Origin: Treponema porcinum
Lineage (GTDB): Bacteria; Spirochaetota; Spirochaetia; Treponematales; Treponemataceae
Length of the DNA: 64,000 bases
Assembly: GCF_900167145.1 (NCBI RefSeq)
Contig: NZ_FUWG01000009.1
Coordinates: 62,001-126,000 of the forward strand
Direction of reading: 5' to 3'
In this document: in pieces, positions 28,450 to 37,731 of the stretch
Layout: every line of letters starts with the position of its first letter
Numbering within the stretch: the stretch's first letter is position 1
Made by a program: the position numbers and the translations under genes
The notes under the pieces: generated by a model
Seen by the model: the letters and a program-made list of their open reading frames with translations, nothing else
What the model was told of the DNA's origin: nothing
The model's database searches: none

Positions 28450-28476
28450 ATGTCGGAATTTAGAAAAAAAAGTTTA
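28450..28476 (-). promoter_or_regulatory. sigma-28-like flagellar promoter before flgB
   Basis: On the minus strand TAAA (28476-28473), a 15-base spacer, then TCCGACAT (28457-28450), close to the FliA consensus TAAA-N15-GCCGATAA (CCGA core intact). It lies about 63 bases before flgB. The call is by pattern only; the spacer falls in an A/T-rich tandem repeat. Confidence 0.45.
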
Positions 28477-28486
28477 GAAAAAAAAG
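28459..28486. repeat. 14-base tandem repeat
   Basis: TTTAGAAAAAAAAG occurs twice with no gap (28459-28472 and 28473-28486). One copy supplies the TAAA of the candidate flgB promoter and the other forms the T-tract after the hslU terminator on the minus strand. Confidence 0.85.
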
Positions 28487-28533
28487 CGCCACCCGTTCCA
28501 AATGCAAAAAAAACATTCCGGTCAAGGCAGCGC
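28478..28533 (-). terminator. terminator after hslU
   Basis: On the minus strand GCGCTGCC pairs with GGTGGCGC (two G-U pairs), with a smaller inner stem, followed by eight T residues. It lies about 36-90 bases beyond the hslU stop. The perfect palindrome CCGCATATATGCGG at 28538-28551 sits just before it. Confidence 0.65.
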
Positions 28534-28568
28534 CCGTCCGCATATATGCGGTATTGCTGAATAAATTA

Positions 28569-29993
28569 CTACAATATATAGCGTGACAAATCCTGATCCT
28601 GTACAACGTCGGAAAGTTTTTTGTCCACATACTCTGCATCAATCTTTATCGTTTCGCCTTTGTGCTCGTCTGCCTCAAAGTTGATTTCATCAAGGACTTT
28701 CTCCATTATCGTATGAAGGCGGCGCGCACCAATGTTTTCTGCGCGGGCATTAACATCCTCTGCAATAAAACTCATACGGTCGATAGCTTCCTCCGTAATT
28801 TCCAGAGAAACGCCCTCTGTTTCAAGAAGCGCAGAATACTGCATAAGGAGAGAATTCTTAGGCTCTTTCAAAATCCGCTTGAAATCTTCCTTGTGCAGGG
28901 AATCAAGTTCAACGCGGAGCGGAAAACGTCCCTGAAGTTCAGGAATAAGGTCGCTCGGAGCAGCCACGCTGAATGCGCCGGCGGCAATGAACAGAATATG
29001 CGTCGTGTTTACCACGCCGAATTTTGTATTTACGTTGCTTCCTTCTACAATCGGAAGAATGTCGCGCTGAACACCCTCTCGGCTTACGTCCTGTCCGTGG
29101 CTTTCACCGTGAACGGCAATTTTATCAATTTCGTCAATAAAAATAATTCCGCTCTGCTCAACGCGCTCCTTTGCAATATCAGCAACTTTGTCCGCATCAA
29201 CCATACTATCAAGCGTTTCTTCAGTAATAATACGGCGTGCCTCGCGTACAGATACGGTACGCCGCTTATGACGTCCGCCAGTAAGCATTCCGGCAAGATT
29301 CTGCATACTGCTCTGCAAATCATCAAGGCTTCCGCCTGCAATTATCTCCATATTCGGAACATTCTGCTGGCGGTTCACCGTTACTTCAACTTCACGATCC
29401 TCAAGCTTACCGTCGCGCAGCATAGCGCGGAATTTTTCTCTGGTAGACTCAGAAGAGTCAGAAGCAGTATCTGACGGAGATGCAGTTCCGTTGGTAATAA
29501 GTGCAGCATCTGACTGAGCGGAAGATTTTTTTGCTTCTTTACGGCTTCCCGGCAAAAGCAGATCGAGCAGTTTTTCTTCAACAATACTGACGCTCTTTTC
29601 GCGCAGTTGCTCTTCCATTTCCGCCTTTACGTCCTTGTAGCCGACTGCCATCAAATCGCGCACCATAGACTCAACGTCACGCCCGACATAGCCGACTTCT
29701 GTATATTTCGTAGCTTCAACTTTAAGGAACGGAGCATTGCACAATTTTGCAAGACGGCGCGCAATCTCGGTTTTTCCGACGCCGGTAGGTCCAATCATCA
29801 GAATATTTTTCGGGGCAACTTCGTCACGGATTTCTTCCGGAAGTTTAAGACGGCGCGTTCTGTTCCTTAACGCAACGGCAACTGCACGCTTCGCCGTGTT
29901 CTGCCCGATAATATACTGGTCGAGCCTTTCAACAATCTGTTTTGGTGTTAAATCCTGCTTCGGTGTCAAAGACGGAGTCTGTAATTCTGCCAT
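28569..29993 (-). CDS. hslU: HslU ATPase of the HslUV protease
   Basis: A 474-residue AAA+ unfoldase that feeds HslV. The N-terminus LTPKQIVERLDQYIIGQ (15-31) and Walker A GPTGVGKT (68-75) are typical. The I domain lies in between, with a Ser-rich insert near 160-190, followed by GIIFIDEIDKIA (Walker B) and the conserved GRFPLRVELDSL. The C-terminus LSRYIL is the tail that inserts into HslV. The start is four bases from the hslV stop. Confidence 0.97.
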   Translation of the reverse strand: MAELQTPSLTPKQDLTPKQIVERLDQYIIGQNTAKRAVAVALRNRTRRLKLPEEIRDEVAPKNILMIGPTGVGKTEIARRLAKLCNAPFLKVEATKYTEVGYVGRDVESMVRDLMAVGYKDVKAEMEEQLREKSVSIVEEKLLDLLLPGSRKEAKKSSAQSDAALITNGTASPSDTASDSSESTREKFRAMLRDGKLEDREVEVTVNRQQNVPNMEIIAGGSLDDLQSSMQNLAGMLTGGRHKRRTVSVREARRIITEETLDSMVDADKVADIAKERVEQSGIIFIDEIDKIAVHGESHGQDVSREGVQRDILPIVEGSNVNTKFGVVNTTHILFIAAGAFSVAAPSDLIPELQGRFPLRVELDSLHKEDFKRILKEPKNSLLMQYSALLETEGVSLEITEEAIDRMSFIAEDVNARAENIGARRLHTIMEKVLDEINFEADEHKGETIKIDAEYVDKKLSDVVQDQDLSRYIL

Positions 29994-29996
29994 ACG

Positions 29997-30536
29997 TTAA
30001 AGTTCCTCTACTGTTACATTGTTATTAGTGTATATACAAATATCGCCTGCAATCTTCAGGCTTTTTTCAGCAATCTCTTTTGCAGAGTAATCGCTTGAAT
30101 CAAGATAGGCAAGCGCCGCGGCATACGCATAGTTTCCGCCAGAACCGATTGCAATTACGTCATTTTCCGGCTCAATGACATTTCCGTCGCCGCTTATAAG
30201 AAGAATTTTGCTTGAATCTGCAACAAGGAGCAGCGCCTCAAGCTTGCTGAGCGACCGGTCTGTACGCCAGAGTTTTGCAAGTTCAACGGCAGAACGCGTC
30301 AAGTCGCCGTTAAACTCCTTTACCTTAGTTTCAAATTTATCGAACAGCGTAAAAGCATCCGCAACGCTGCCTGCAAAGCCCGTAAGTATTTTACCGTCGT
30401 AAATTTTCCTTACTTTCCGGGCATTCCCTTTCATTACGGTTTCACCGGCTGTAACCTGACCGTCACCTGCCATAGCAACTTTTCCATTGCGGCGGACGGC
30501 AACAACAGTCGTACTTCTTATTTTTGTCTTTGACAT
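29997..30536 (-). CDS. hslV: HslV proteasome-like peptidase
   Basis: A 179-residue threonine peptidase. The ATG at 30536 is chosen because GGAG lies 5 bases upstream; a longer open frame to 30629 overlaps xerC and has no family match. A short 8-residue propeptide precedes Thr9, the expected nucleophile in [19 protein letters not shown]. The [15 protein letters not shown] segment and C-terminal strand are typical. It works with HslU downstream. Confidence 0.95.
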   Translation of the reverse strand: MSKTKIRSTTVVAVRRNGKVAMAGDGQVTAGETVMKGNARKVRKIYDGKILTGFAGSVADAFTLFDKFETKVKEFNGDLTRSAVELAKLWRTDRSLSKLEALLLVADSSKILLISGDGNVIEPENDVIAIGSGGNYAYAAALAYLDSSDYSAKEIAEKSLKIAGDICIYTNNNVTVEEL

Positions 30537-30588
30537 ATACACTCCATACAAAACTGCACTTTTTTTCAGGCAGTTTTCCCAATAACTG

Positions 30589-31512
30589 TTATTTCTTACC
30601 GTGCGGATGAGCACGATTATATATATCAATCAACCTTTCAGTTGTTATATGCGTATACCGCTGCGTCGTAGAAATGCTTGCGTGACCGAGCATTTCCTGA
30701 ACCACGCGCACGTCTGCACCTTTAGAAAGCATACTTGTTGCAAACGTATGGCGCAGTGCATGCGGAGAAACGTGATGTTTCGTTCCCTCTGACCCGGTAT
30801 AACGCGAAAGAATATAACGGACGCCGCCGGCTGTCAAAGCACCTCCGCTCTGATTTACAAACACTTCAGGAGTCCTGTCTTCTATTCCTTCACGATGAAA
30901 ACGGTCTTTTCTGTCCTCAAGATACAGCGCAAGCGCATTTCGCGCATCTTCCTCAAAGTAAACGCGCCTGTCCTTGTTTCCCTTACCGGTGATTATAGCG
31001 GACGAATTTCCGTTCTGCAAATCATGTATTTTCAGCGAAACTATTTCGCTTACACGACAGCCGCTTGAATAAAGCATTTCAAAAATAGCAGCATCTCTCT
31101 TCTGCCACAAAAGTTCATTTACAACCGGCTGCCTGCACAGTTCATCCACCTCCGGTGCTGTAAGAAAACGCGGCATATGCTGTGGCATTTTTATCGTCTT
31201 CAATTCCAGAGCGACATTTGTTTCAATATAACCAAATTTCCGGCAATAGGCAAAAAAAGTACGGACTGCCGCAATAAAACTGTTCACGCTGGCACTCGAA
31301 AGCTTGCGCGCAGAAAGCCATGCTATGCAGTTCCGCAAATCCACCACTGTAATTTCAGCAACAGATTTTTCCCTGCCAAGCTGTTCCATAAGATGATTAA
31401 GGTCATTCCGGTATGTCCGGATAGAATTTGCCGACAATCCCCTTACAGACTCAAGGTACACAAGAAATTCATCGACAAGAGAATACAGCATTTTTTCAAC
31501 ATTATCCGCCAT
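30589..31512 (-). CDS. xerC: tyrosine recombinase XerC type
   Basis: A 307-residue tyrosine recombinase. With its partner (35492-36340) it should resolve chromosome dimers at dif. The N-terminal SAM-like domain covers 1-105, then the catalytic residues: Arg in SSGCRVSEI (about 155), [12 protein letters not shown] (about 250), the His in MLGHASIS and Tyr in TTQRYTHI (about 285). Position between topA and hslV matches Bacillus codV, the XerC orthologue, so xerC is preferred over xerD. The ATG lies just after topA. Confidence 0.92.
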   Translation of the reverse strand: MADNVEKMLYSLVDEFLVYLESVRGLSANSIRTYRNDLNHLMEQLGREKSVAEITVVDLRNCIAWLSARKLSSASVNSFIAAVRTFFAYCRKFGYIETNVALELKTIKMPQHMPRFLTAPEVDELCRQPVVNELLWQKRDAAIFEMLYSSGCRVSEIVSLKIHDLQNGNSSAIITGKGNKDRRVYFEEDARNALALYLEDRKDRFHREGIEDRTPEVFVNQSGGALTAGGVRYILSRYTGSEGTKHHVSPHALRHTFATSMLSKGADVRVVQEMLGHASISTTQRYTHITTERLIDIYNRAHPHGKK

Positions 31513-31515
31513 TAC

Positions 31516-33666
31516 TTAATCTTCGTCATTTCCTGCTTCCGGGATTATCTTTTCTTCATCATCAGCGGAATGCAGGTAATCGCAGTCTGGATTTATGCAG
31601 GACTTATAAGAACCGTTTTTCTTGTCGAATTTTTCAACAAGGAACCAGCCGCACTTAGGGCAGTACTGGTCAATCGGCTTGAAATGACTTATAAAGTTAC
31701 AGGACGGATAATTCGTACAGCCGTAAAATTCCTTTCCGCGTCCTTTTGTTTTTCGCGCAACAATCTCGCCGTCACAATCCGGCATCGGACATTTTGCAAG
31801 CGGAATGGACTTTGTATTATGGCACTCAGGAAATCCTGAACACGCAAGGAAAAATCCAAACCTTCCGAGTTTTTTCATCATCGGCTTGCCGCATTTTTCG
31901 CAGATTTTGTCCGTAGGTTCGTCAAGGCTTCCCTTTACGCTTGCAACAGATTCCATCACCTCGTCAACGCGTTTCTTGAATGGCGTAAAGAAATCTGCAA
32001 TCATCGTATTCCATACAAGTTCGTCCTGCTCAACCTTATCAAGATTATTTTCTACTTCGGCAGTAAAATGTTCGTTTATTACTTCCGGGAACGATTCTAC
32101 CAAAATCCTGCATATCATACGCCCCAGCTGAGTCGGAACAAGCTGCTTGTTGCTGCGCGTAACGTAATAGCGGTCAAGAAGAACAGAAATAATCGGCGCA
32201 TACGTAGACGGACGTCCAATTCCCTTTTCTTCAAGAGTCCGGACGATAGATGCATCTGTATAGCGCGCAGGTCCCTGCGTAAAATGCTGCTCCGGATAGA
32301 ATTTGTCAGACGTAATTTTTTCGCCTGTTTTCAAAGACGGAAGATTTCCTGTCTTGTCTTCCTTGGAAGAAAGAAGCTTTATGACACTGTAAAAGCCTTT
32401 TTCCGTAATTTTGCTTGCACTTACGCGGAATACTGCATCACCGGCTGTAATTTCTGCGCTTGTAGTCATTGTTTTTGCATTATTCATCTGGCTTGAAACA
32501 AAACGTTCCCAGATTATGGTGTACAGTCGAAGCTGGTCGCGGGTAAGATATTCCTTTACGGAATCCGGCGTGTATTCGGTATACGTAGGACGGATACCTT
32601 CGTGAGCATCCTGCGCGGCTTTTCCAACGGTATAATGAATAGGCTCGGCAGGGAGGTTTTCAGGATAATTTTTCTCAATCCACTTTCGGACGTCGGCAAG
32701 CGCAGTTTCGCTTATACGAACGGAATCGGTACGCATATAGGTAATAAGCCCTACGCGGTTTGAACCGATATTCACGCCTTCGTAAAGCTGCTGCGCAATC
32801 TGCATTGTCTTGCGCGACGTATATCCAAGCCGGTTTGCACTTGCCTGCTGAAGTTTTGACGTCGTAAAAGGCGCTTTCGGACGGACAGTTTTTTCCGTCT
32901 GCTTGATATTTGACACAATACAGTCAGCAGACTGAATTTCTTTTATTATATCATTTACCATCTGCTCGCTTTTAAGTTCAGGAGCTTCTCCCTTGTACTT
33001 TACAAGCTGGGCAGTAAATTTTGTCTTTCCTTTTGCAAAATCAGCGTCAAGCGTCCAGTATTCTTCAGGAAGAAAATTCTCCACCTCTTCTTCACGCTCG
33101 CAAATAAGGCGAAGCGCAACTGACTGTACGCGGCCGGCAGAAAGTCCGTTCTTTACCTTGCTCCACAAAAGCGGACTGAGATTGTAACCCACAAGGCGGT
33201 CAAGTACGCGGCGCGCCTTCTGTGCATTCACCTTGGACTCAACTATTTCGCCAGGATGCTGTACAGCTTCTTTTATTGCAACAGGCGTAATTTCATTAAA
33301 TACAATCCGGCTGATTTTTGCGTCAGTTTTGTCCTTCAGAGCATTATTCAAATGCCAGGCAATCGCCTCTCCTTCGCGGTCGTTATCCGATGCAAGAAGA
33401 ACGACATCAGACTTTTTTGCATCTTTCTGAAGTTCTTTCAAAAGCTTTGCCCGTCCGCGGACAGTTATATATTCCGGCTGGAAATCATTTTCCACATCAA
33501 TAGCCATCCGGGATTTCGGCAAATCAATAAGATGTCCCATAGAAGCCTTTACGGTGTAACCGGGGCCCAGATATTTTTCAATCGTATGAGCTTTTGCAGG
33601 AGATTCTACAATAACAAGACTCTGAGGTGTTTTAGATTTTTTTGATGCAGTTTTTTTCTCAGCCAT
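31516..33666 (-). CDS. topA: DNA topoisomerase I
   Basis: A 716-residue type IA topoisomerase that relaxes negative supercoils. The TOPRIM domain starts with SLVIVESPAKAHTIEKYLG (about 16-34) and ASDNDREGEAIAWHL (about 110). The catalytic tyrosine is in GLITYMRTDSVR near residue 310. Three C-terminal zinc ribbons follow: CEKCGKPM (about 587), CPMPDCDG (about 627) and CPKCGWFL (about 673), the last continuing as CINPDCDYLH. Start and neighbours (dprA, xerC) match the conserved gene order. Confidence 0.97.
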   Translation of the reverse strand: MAEKKTASKKSKTPQSLVIVESPAKAHTIEKYLGPGYTVKASMGHLIDLPKSRMAIDVENDFQPEYITVRGRAKLLKELQKDAKKSDVVLLASDNDREGEAIAWHLNNALKDKTDAKISRIVFNEITPVAIKEAVQHPGEIVESKVNAQKARRVLDRLVGYNLSPLLWSKVKNGLSAGRVQSVALRLICEREEEVENFLPEEYWTLDADFAKGKTKFTAQLVKYKGEAPELKSEQMVNDIIKEIQSADCIVSNIKQTEKTVRPKAPFTTSKLQQASANRLGYTSRKTMQIAQQLYEGVNIGSNRVGLITYMRTDSVRISETALADVRKWIEKNYPENLPAEPIHYTVGKAAQDAHEGIRPTYTEYTPDSVKEYLTRDQLRLYTIIWERFVSSQMNNAKTMTTSAEITAGDAVFRVSASKITEKGFYSVIKLLSSKEDKTGNLPSLKTGEKITSDKFYPEQHFTQGPARYTDASIVRTLEEKGIGRPSTYAPIISVLLDRYYVTRSNKQLVPTQLGRMICRILVESFPEVINEHFTAEVENNLDKVEQDELVWNTMIADFFTPFKKRVDEVMESVASVKGSLDEPTDKICEKCGKPMMKKLGRFGFFLACSGFPECHNTKSIPLAKCPMPDCDGEIVARKTKGRGKEFYGCTNYPSCNFISHFKPIDQYCPKCGWFLVEKFDKKNGSYKSCINPDCDYLHSADDEEKIIPEAGNDED

Positions 33667-33693
33667 AGTACATCCTTTTCTGACAAATAAAAA

Positions 33694-34725
33694 TCAAAAC
33701 AGATTCAACTGTTCGTTTTTTAAACTGTAAGTGCCCGGAAGAGCCGTCATACAGTCACAGTATTCTTTATAATTTTCTATTATCGGAGCGCCAGCCTCGA
33801 TATATTTTTCACACGTATTTTCAATTTTACCTTTGGAAACATTCCCGGCGGCAAAATCTTTTGCAAGCTGTGACTTTACCAGACTGCGCACATCTTCTGC
33901 ATTTCTAGAAAACGCAGCTTTATGAAAAACAACGTCCCTGCTGTAGTCAAGCGCATATTGGGCAGTAATAAGTGCGCCGCTTCCGTCCGGTGCCTGAATT
34001 ACTACCGTCGCCGGAGAAAGTGCCGCCACAATCCTGTTCCTCTGGACAAAACGCCAGTTTTCCGCAGGCGTTCCAGGAACGTACTCACTTACGATACAGC
34101 CGCCTGTCCTTACAATCTGTTCCGCAAGAGCCTTATGCCCGGAAGGAACGACAGTATCAATTCCGCAGGGAAGAACAGCCGCCGTTCGTCCTTCTGCAGA
34201 AACAATATCTTCAAAAGAATCAAAACGTGCATTCACTGCGCCTGTATGCGCCGCCCCGTCTACTCCCTTTGCAAGCCCGGACACAACAGTACATCCGTCG
34301 CAGGCTGCATCATACGCAAACTGAACGGCGGCGCGTTTTGCTTCCGGAGCAATACGGCGCGTTCCCACAACAGACACCGTTCTGCCGATAAGACAGGACG
34401 CATCGCCTGTGTAAAACAGCATAAACGGAGCATTCGGCGTTTCCTTTAAAAGCGCAGGATAGGCTTCATCACCGTACAGCAGATATTTTATTTTCTTTGC
34501 TTCAAGGATTGCAGCTTCTTTCCGGGCAGCAAGCAGATTCTGCCTGCCGTCCCAAACAGCCCTGATATTCCTTGAAGTGATGTTTTTAATATCTTCTATA
34601 GAAAGTATCGCAAGGTCATTATAACTGTCAAGTTTTTTCAGCAAATTTAACTTTTCCGTAAGATTAAGAAAAGAAATTCTGGCGAGAGAAATCAGTAAAA
34701 TAATGTCGTCAGTTTTATTGCTCAT
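33694..34725 (-). CDS. dprA: DNA processing protein DprA
   Basis: A 343-residue Rossmann-fold protein that protects incoming single-stranded DNA and loads RecA. Motifs are VSVVGTRRIAPEAK (about 112-125), SGLAKGVDGAAHTGA (about 145-159), LPCGIDTVVPSGH, and WRFVQRNRIVAALS. An N-terminal SAM-like domain is present; the C-terminal winged helix (about 300-343) is short. The ATG at 34725 overlaps the TPR lipoprotein stop by 11 bases; no good ribosome site is seen, suggesting coupling. Competence genes proper are not in this window. Confidence 0.92.
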   Translation of the reverse strand: MSNKTDDIILLISLARISFLNLTEKLNLLKKLDSYNDLAILSIEDIKNITSRNIRAVWDGRQNLLAARKEAAILEAKKIKYLLYGDEAYPALLKETPNAPFMLFYTGDASCLIGRTVSVVGTRRIAPEAKRAAVQFAYDAACDGCTVVSGLAKGVDGAAHTGAVNARFDSFEDIVSAEGRTAAVLPCGIDTVVPSGHKALAEQIVRTGGCIVSEYVPGTPAENWRFVQRNRIVAALSPATVVIQAPDGSGALITAQYALDYSRDVVFHKAAFSRNAEDVRSLVKSQLAKDFAAGNVSKGKIENTCEKYIEAGAPIIENYKEYCDCMTALPGTYSLKNEQLNLF

Positions 34726-35452
34726 ACGAATATGCTGCATCAAGCGCCGCTTTTTTGTTTGTCTCTGCATCCGCTTTTTTCTGTGCGGATTTTGTTATGG
34801 AAAGTATTTTATCATATAAATCAACGGCTTTGTCAAACTGATAGGTAGAATAATAGCAGCGCGCCAGGACGAACATTGCATCCGTGTGCTTCGTTTCAAT
34901 CGTAAGCAGTTTTTCAAGATAAGGAATTGCCTTTTCGCTTTCATCAAGTTCAAATGTGTACAGAATTCCAAGCGCATAGAGCGCGCTGGAAAATCGCGGC
35001 TCAATTTCTATTGCGCGAAGATAGGAAGATTCGGCAAGCTTAAGGTAATTCATTTTTTTTACGGAACTTCCTTCCGCGTTAAAATCAAGGGCGGAATGGC
35101 TCATATATCCGGCGCAAATTCCAACGTAATAATACAGGTTCTGATTGTCAGGATAATACTGAAGCGCGCTCTCAAAGCATTTCATCGCCTCGCCGTACAT
35201 TTTCGTGTCAAGGTAGCGCGTTCCCAAAATCTTATACCAGATTCCTATCTGCGACTGCGCAATCTGCACGTCTGCAACGCGCTTCTGGTATTTTGAAATT
35301 GCATCTTTCAGTTCTTCAACTGACGTCGGATGGTCAACGCCTTCCTCAAGATGCTGCATACGCACAATTGATTTATTGGAAAATCCGCAGGAAGAAAACG
35401 CAACGGAAAGAGCAAAAAGTATGCCGCATACAGCAGCCGTTCTTTTTATCAT
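34715..35452 (-). CDS. TPR-repeat lipoprotein
   Basis: A 245-residue protein. Residues 1-22 are a lipoprotein signal ending at AFSSC (Cys22; relaxed spirochaetal lipobox). From about residue 68 there are four to five TPR units, for example YGEAMKCFESALQYYPDN (86-103), YLRAIEIEPRFSSALYALG and YLEKLLTIETKHTDAMFVLA. It is probably anchored facing the periplasm and used as a protein-interaction scaffold; it resembles BamD in plan but the match is not specific. It is co-transcribed with dprA. Confidence 0.8.
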   Translation of the reverse strand: MIKRTAAVCGILFALSVAFSSCGFSNKSIVRMQHLEEGVDHPTSVEELKDAISKYQKRVADVQIAQSQIGIWYKILGTRYLDTKMYGEAMKCFESALQYYPDNQNLYYYVGICAGYMSHSALDFNAEGSSVKKMNYLKLAESSYLRAIEIEPRFSSALYALGILYTFELDESEKAIPYLEKLLTIETKHTDAMFVLARCYYSTYQFDKAVDLYDKILSITKSAQKKADAETNKKAALDAAYSYEQ

Positions 35453-35491
35453 AAAAGCCTCCCTATTCCACGGAAAAAAGCGACAAAAACG

Positions 35492-36340
35492 TCATTCATG
35501 TCCCGGAAAGTACTTTTTATGATAAGCGGAAAGTTGATTGTCGTCAACATGCGTATAAATCTGCGTAGTGGCAAGATCAGAATGACCAAGCAGTTCCTGC
35601 ACCGAACGCAAGTCCGCACCGCCGGCAAGAAGATGAGTTGCAAACGAATGACGGAGAGTATGCACCTTGGACGTAACGCCGGAAAGTGCCTCCAGTTCCT
35701 GAAAGCGCTTCCACACGCCCTTCCGTGAAATAGGATCACCCTTGTAGTTTACAAAAACTTCGCGGACAACTTTTCTTCCCACCAGATCAGGCCGTCCATC
35801 ATCAAGATACGCTTCAAGTTTTTTCTTTGCTGCTTCGCCAAACGGAACAATCCGCTCCTTGTCGCCTTTTCCGCAGACCATAACAAGCTGTTCGTTCAAA
35901 TGAAGATTGTCTATAAGCAGAGTGCACGCCTCGCTTATGCGAAGTCCGCAGGAATAAATCATTTCAAAAAGAGCTGCGTCGCGTTTTCCGATGGGAGTAG
36001 ACGTATCTACCACGCTCAAAAGCGTTTCCACCTGCTCTACGGAAAGCACTTTTGGAAGCGAACGCGATGCTTTTGGGCGGTCAAGCATAAACACAAGATT
36101 TTCTTTCCAAATCTTCTGTCGTACCAGATATGACCCGAAAGCGCGCAATGCGGAAATATCTTTTGCTATTGTCAATGGCGAACAGTTATTCGTTCTTCTC
36201 CACGCCAAAAAATAAATAAGATTTTGTATCGTTACGGCAGAAAGTTTTATACGGTTTTCAACGCACCAGTGAAGGAACGTTTCAACCACAAGCTTGTAAG
36301 TTGAGGCTGTCTGTGCAGAACGCCGTTCCACCAGAAGCAA
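35492..36340 (-). CDS. xerD: tyrosine recombinase XerD type, start codon unusual
   Basis: A tyrosine recombinase of at least 282 residues. Catalytic residues lie in SCGLRISEA (Arg about 130), HTLRHSFATHLL (about 228) and LLGHSDLATTQIYTHV (His and Tyr). As annotated it begins at TTG 36340, but the family-like N-terminal helix continues upstream in frame (IQSFLQGFYTD) to the ftsZ amber codon at 36412-36410. That extension has no ATG or GTG; ATT at 36373 is the other candidate. Partner of XerC at 30589-31512; which is XerC and which XerD is inferred from context. Confidence 0.88.
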   Translation of the reverse strand: MLLVERRSAQTASTYKLVVETFLHWCVENRIKLSAVTIQNLIYFLAWRRTNNCSPLTIAKDISALRAFGSYLVRQKIWKENLVFMLDRPKASRSLPKVLSVEQVETLLSVVDTSTPIGKRDAALFEMIYSCGLRISEACTLLIDNLHLNEQLVMVCGKGDKERIVPFGEAAKKKLEAYLDDGRPDLVGRKVVREVFVNYKGDPISRKGVWKRFQELEALSGVTSKVHTLRHSFATHLLAGGADLRSVQELLGHSDLATTQIYTHVDDNQLSAYHKKYFPGHE

Positions 36341-36409
36341 ATCCGTATAAAATCCCTGGAGAAAAGACTGAATTTTCTGTTCAGTATTATGCTCAGCCGT
36401 TTTTAAAAC

Positions 36410-37708
36410 CTACTTTCTGTCAAAATTTATTGTTCTTGAAAGATTTTTTCTAAGACAAGCCGGCGTATTCAAATCATTAACATCAACAGATACAGAAGAA
36501 CGGTAACCGGAATTCGCATCTGCCTTTTTAAACGAACCGTAGTCTTTTACAGGAACATCAGGTTCTGCCTGAACTGTATCCGCAGTAGAAAACAGTTCGT
36601 TCTGAACCTGCGTTTTTCCTGAAAGAAGCTTTGAATACTCCTCGTCCGAGAACACGTTATCATCTTCTTTTACAGGATTGATTTCTTCAGCAGAAACCTG
36701 TTCAGCCGGTTCTTTTTCGCAAGTTTCATTTTCAGAACCAAATCCCGTTGCAATTACGGTAACGCTGATTGTATCACCCATTGAATCGTCAGTAACGACA
36801 CCCGGCTTTAAGTCGAATGCAGGACTTGCCGACGCACATACGATATTCGAAATTTCAGTAAGTTCGTTCAGAGTAAAATCGCTGCTTGCACATACATTAA
36901 TAAGAAAATGCTTTGCTCCGTCAATGCGCGTATCTTCAAGCAGAGGATTATTTATTGCTTTTGTAGCAGCATCAACAGCACGGTTTTCACCGCTGGCAGT
37001 TCCTATTCCAAAAATGGCAGTTCCCTGCCCCTTCATCGCGGCACGGACATCAGCAAAGTCAATATTAGGCGTTCCATGCTGAGTAATTATCATGGACATA
37101 CCTTCTATACTCTGGCGGAGCATATCATCAGCGGCACGGAGCTGTTCCTTAAATGACATTCCCTGACCGAACACATCAACAATTTTTGCATTCGGAATTA
37201 CAATAACAGAATCTACAGCCTCGCGCAGGCGCTGGATACCGTCAAGCGCAAGTTTCATACGCTGCGGACCTTCCCACGGAAAAGGCGTAGTTACAATACC
37301 TACCGTCAATGCACCGATTTCACGGGCAATTTTTGCAACTACAGGTGCAGAACCAGTACCTGTTCCTCCGCCCATTCCGGCAGTCACGAATACCATATTT
37401 GCACCTTTAAGAATATTGCTGATTGCATCCTTATCTTCTTCCGCAGCTTTTTCACCTATAAGAGGATCTCCTCCTGCACCAAGCCCTTGCGTAATTTTCT
37501 GTCCGATAGCAAGACGGCTTTTTGCATTTGATTTATTCAGAGCCTGTAAATCAGTATTCAATGCAATAAAATCAACATTTTTTATATCCGCCTCAATCAT
37601 ACGGTTAACCGCATTAGAACCGCCTCCGCCACAGCCGACAACCTTGATTACAGTCGGACTTACAGCATTCAAATCAGACCCTTCGTTATTCAGCACTTCA
37701 AAATTCAT
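36410..37708 (-). CDS. ftsZ: cell division GTPase FtsZ
   Basis: A 432-residue tubulin-like GTPase that forms the division ring. VVGCGGGGSNAVNRMIE (about 23-39) and the tubulin signature GGGTGTGSAPV (113-123) are present. The variable linker (about 325-405) is acidic. The C-terminal conserved peptide is DLNTPACLRKNLS (about 412-424), for FtsA binding, with an extra basic tail. Translation ends in TAG, with xerD continuing in the same frame. It lies 23 bases after ftsA. Confidence 0.97.
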   Translation of the reverse strand: MNFEVLNNEGSDLNAVSPTVIKVVGCGGGGSNAVNRMIEADIKNVDFIALNTDLQALNKSNAKSRLAIGQKITQGLGAGGDPLIGEKAAEEDKDAISNILKGANMVFVTAGMGGGTGTGSAPVVAKIAREIGALTVGIVTTPFPWEGPQRMKLALDGIQRLREAVDSVIVIPNAKIVDVFGQGMSFKEQLRAADDMLRQSIEGMSMIITQHGTPNIDFADVRAAMKGQGTAIFGIGTASGENRAVDAATKAINNPLLEDTRIDGAKHFLINVCASSDFTLNELTEISNIVCASASPAFDLKPGVVTDDSMGDTISVTVIATGFGSENETCEKEPAEQVSAEEINPVKEDDNVFSDEEYSKLLSGKTQVQNELFSTADTVQAEPDVPVKDYGSFKKADANSGYRSSVSVDVNDLNTPACLRKNLSRTINFDRK

Positions 37709-37731
37709 CAGTTTCCTCCCAGCCCCTCACC

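Noticed and set aside
28538..28551. Palindrome CCGCATATATGCGG as an operator
   Set aside because: It lies beyond the hslU stop and before its terminator, with no promoter beside it; chance or part of the terminator region is likely.
30537..30629. Longer hslV start
   Set aside because: It overlaps xerC and lacks a ribosome site; the 30536 start has one and matches the family.
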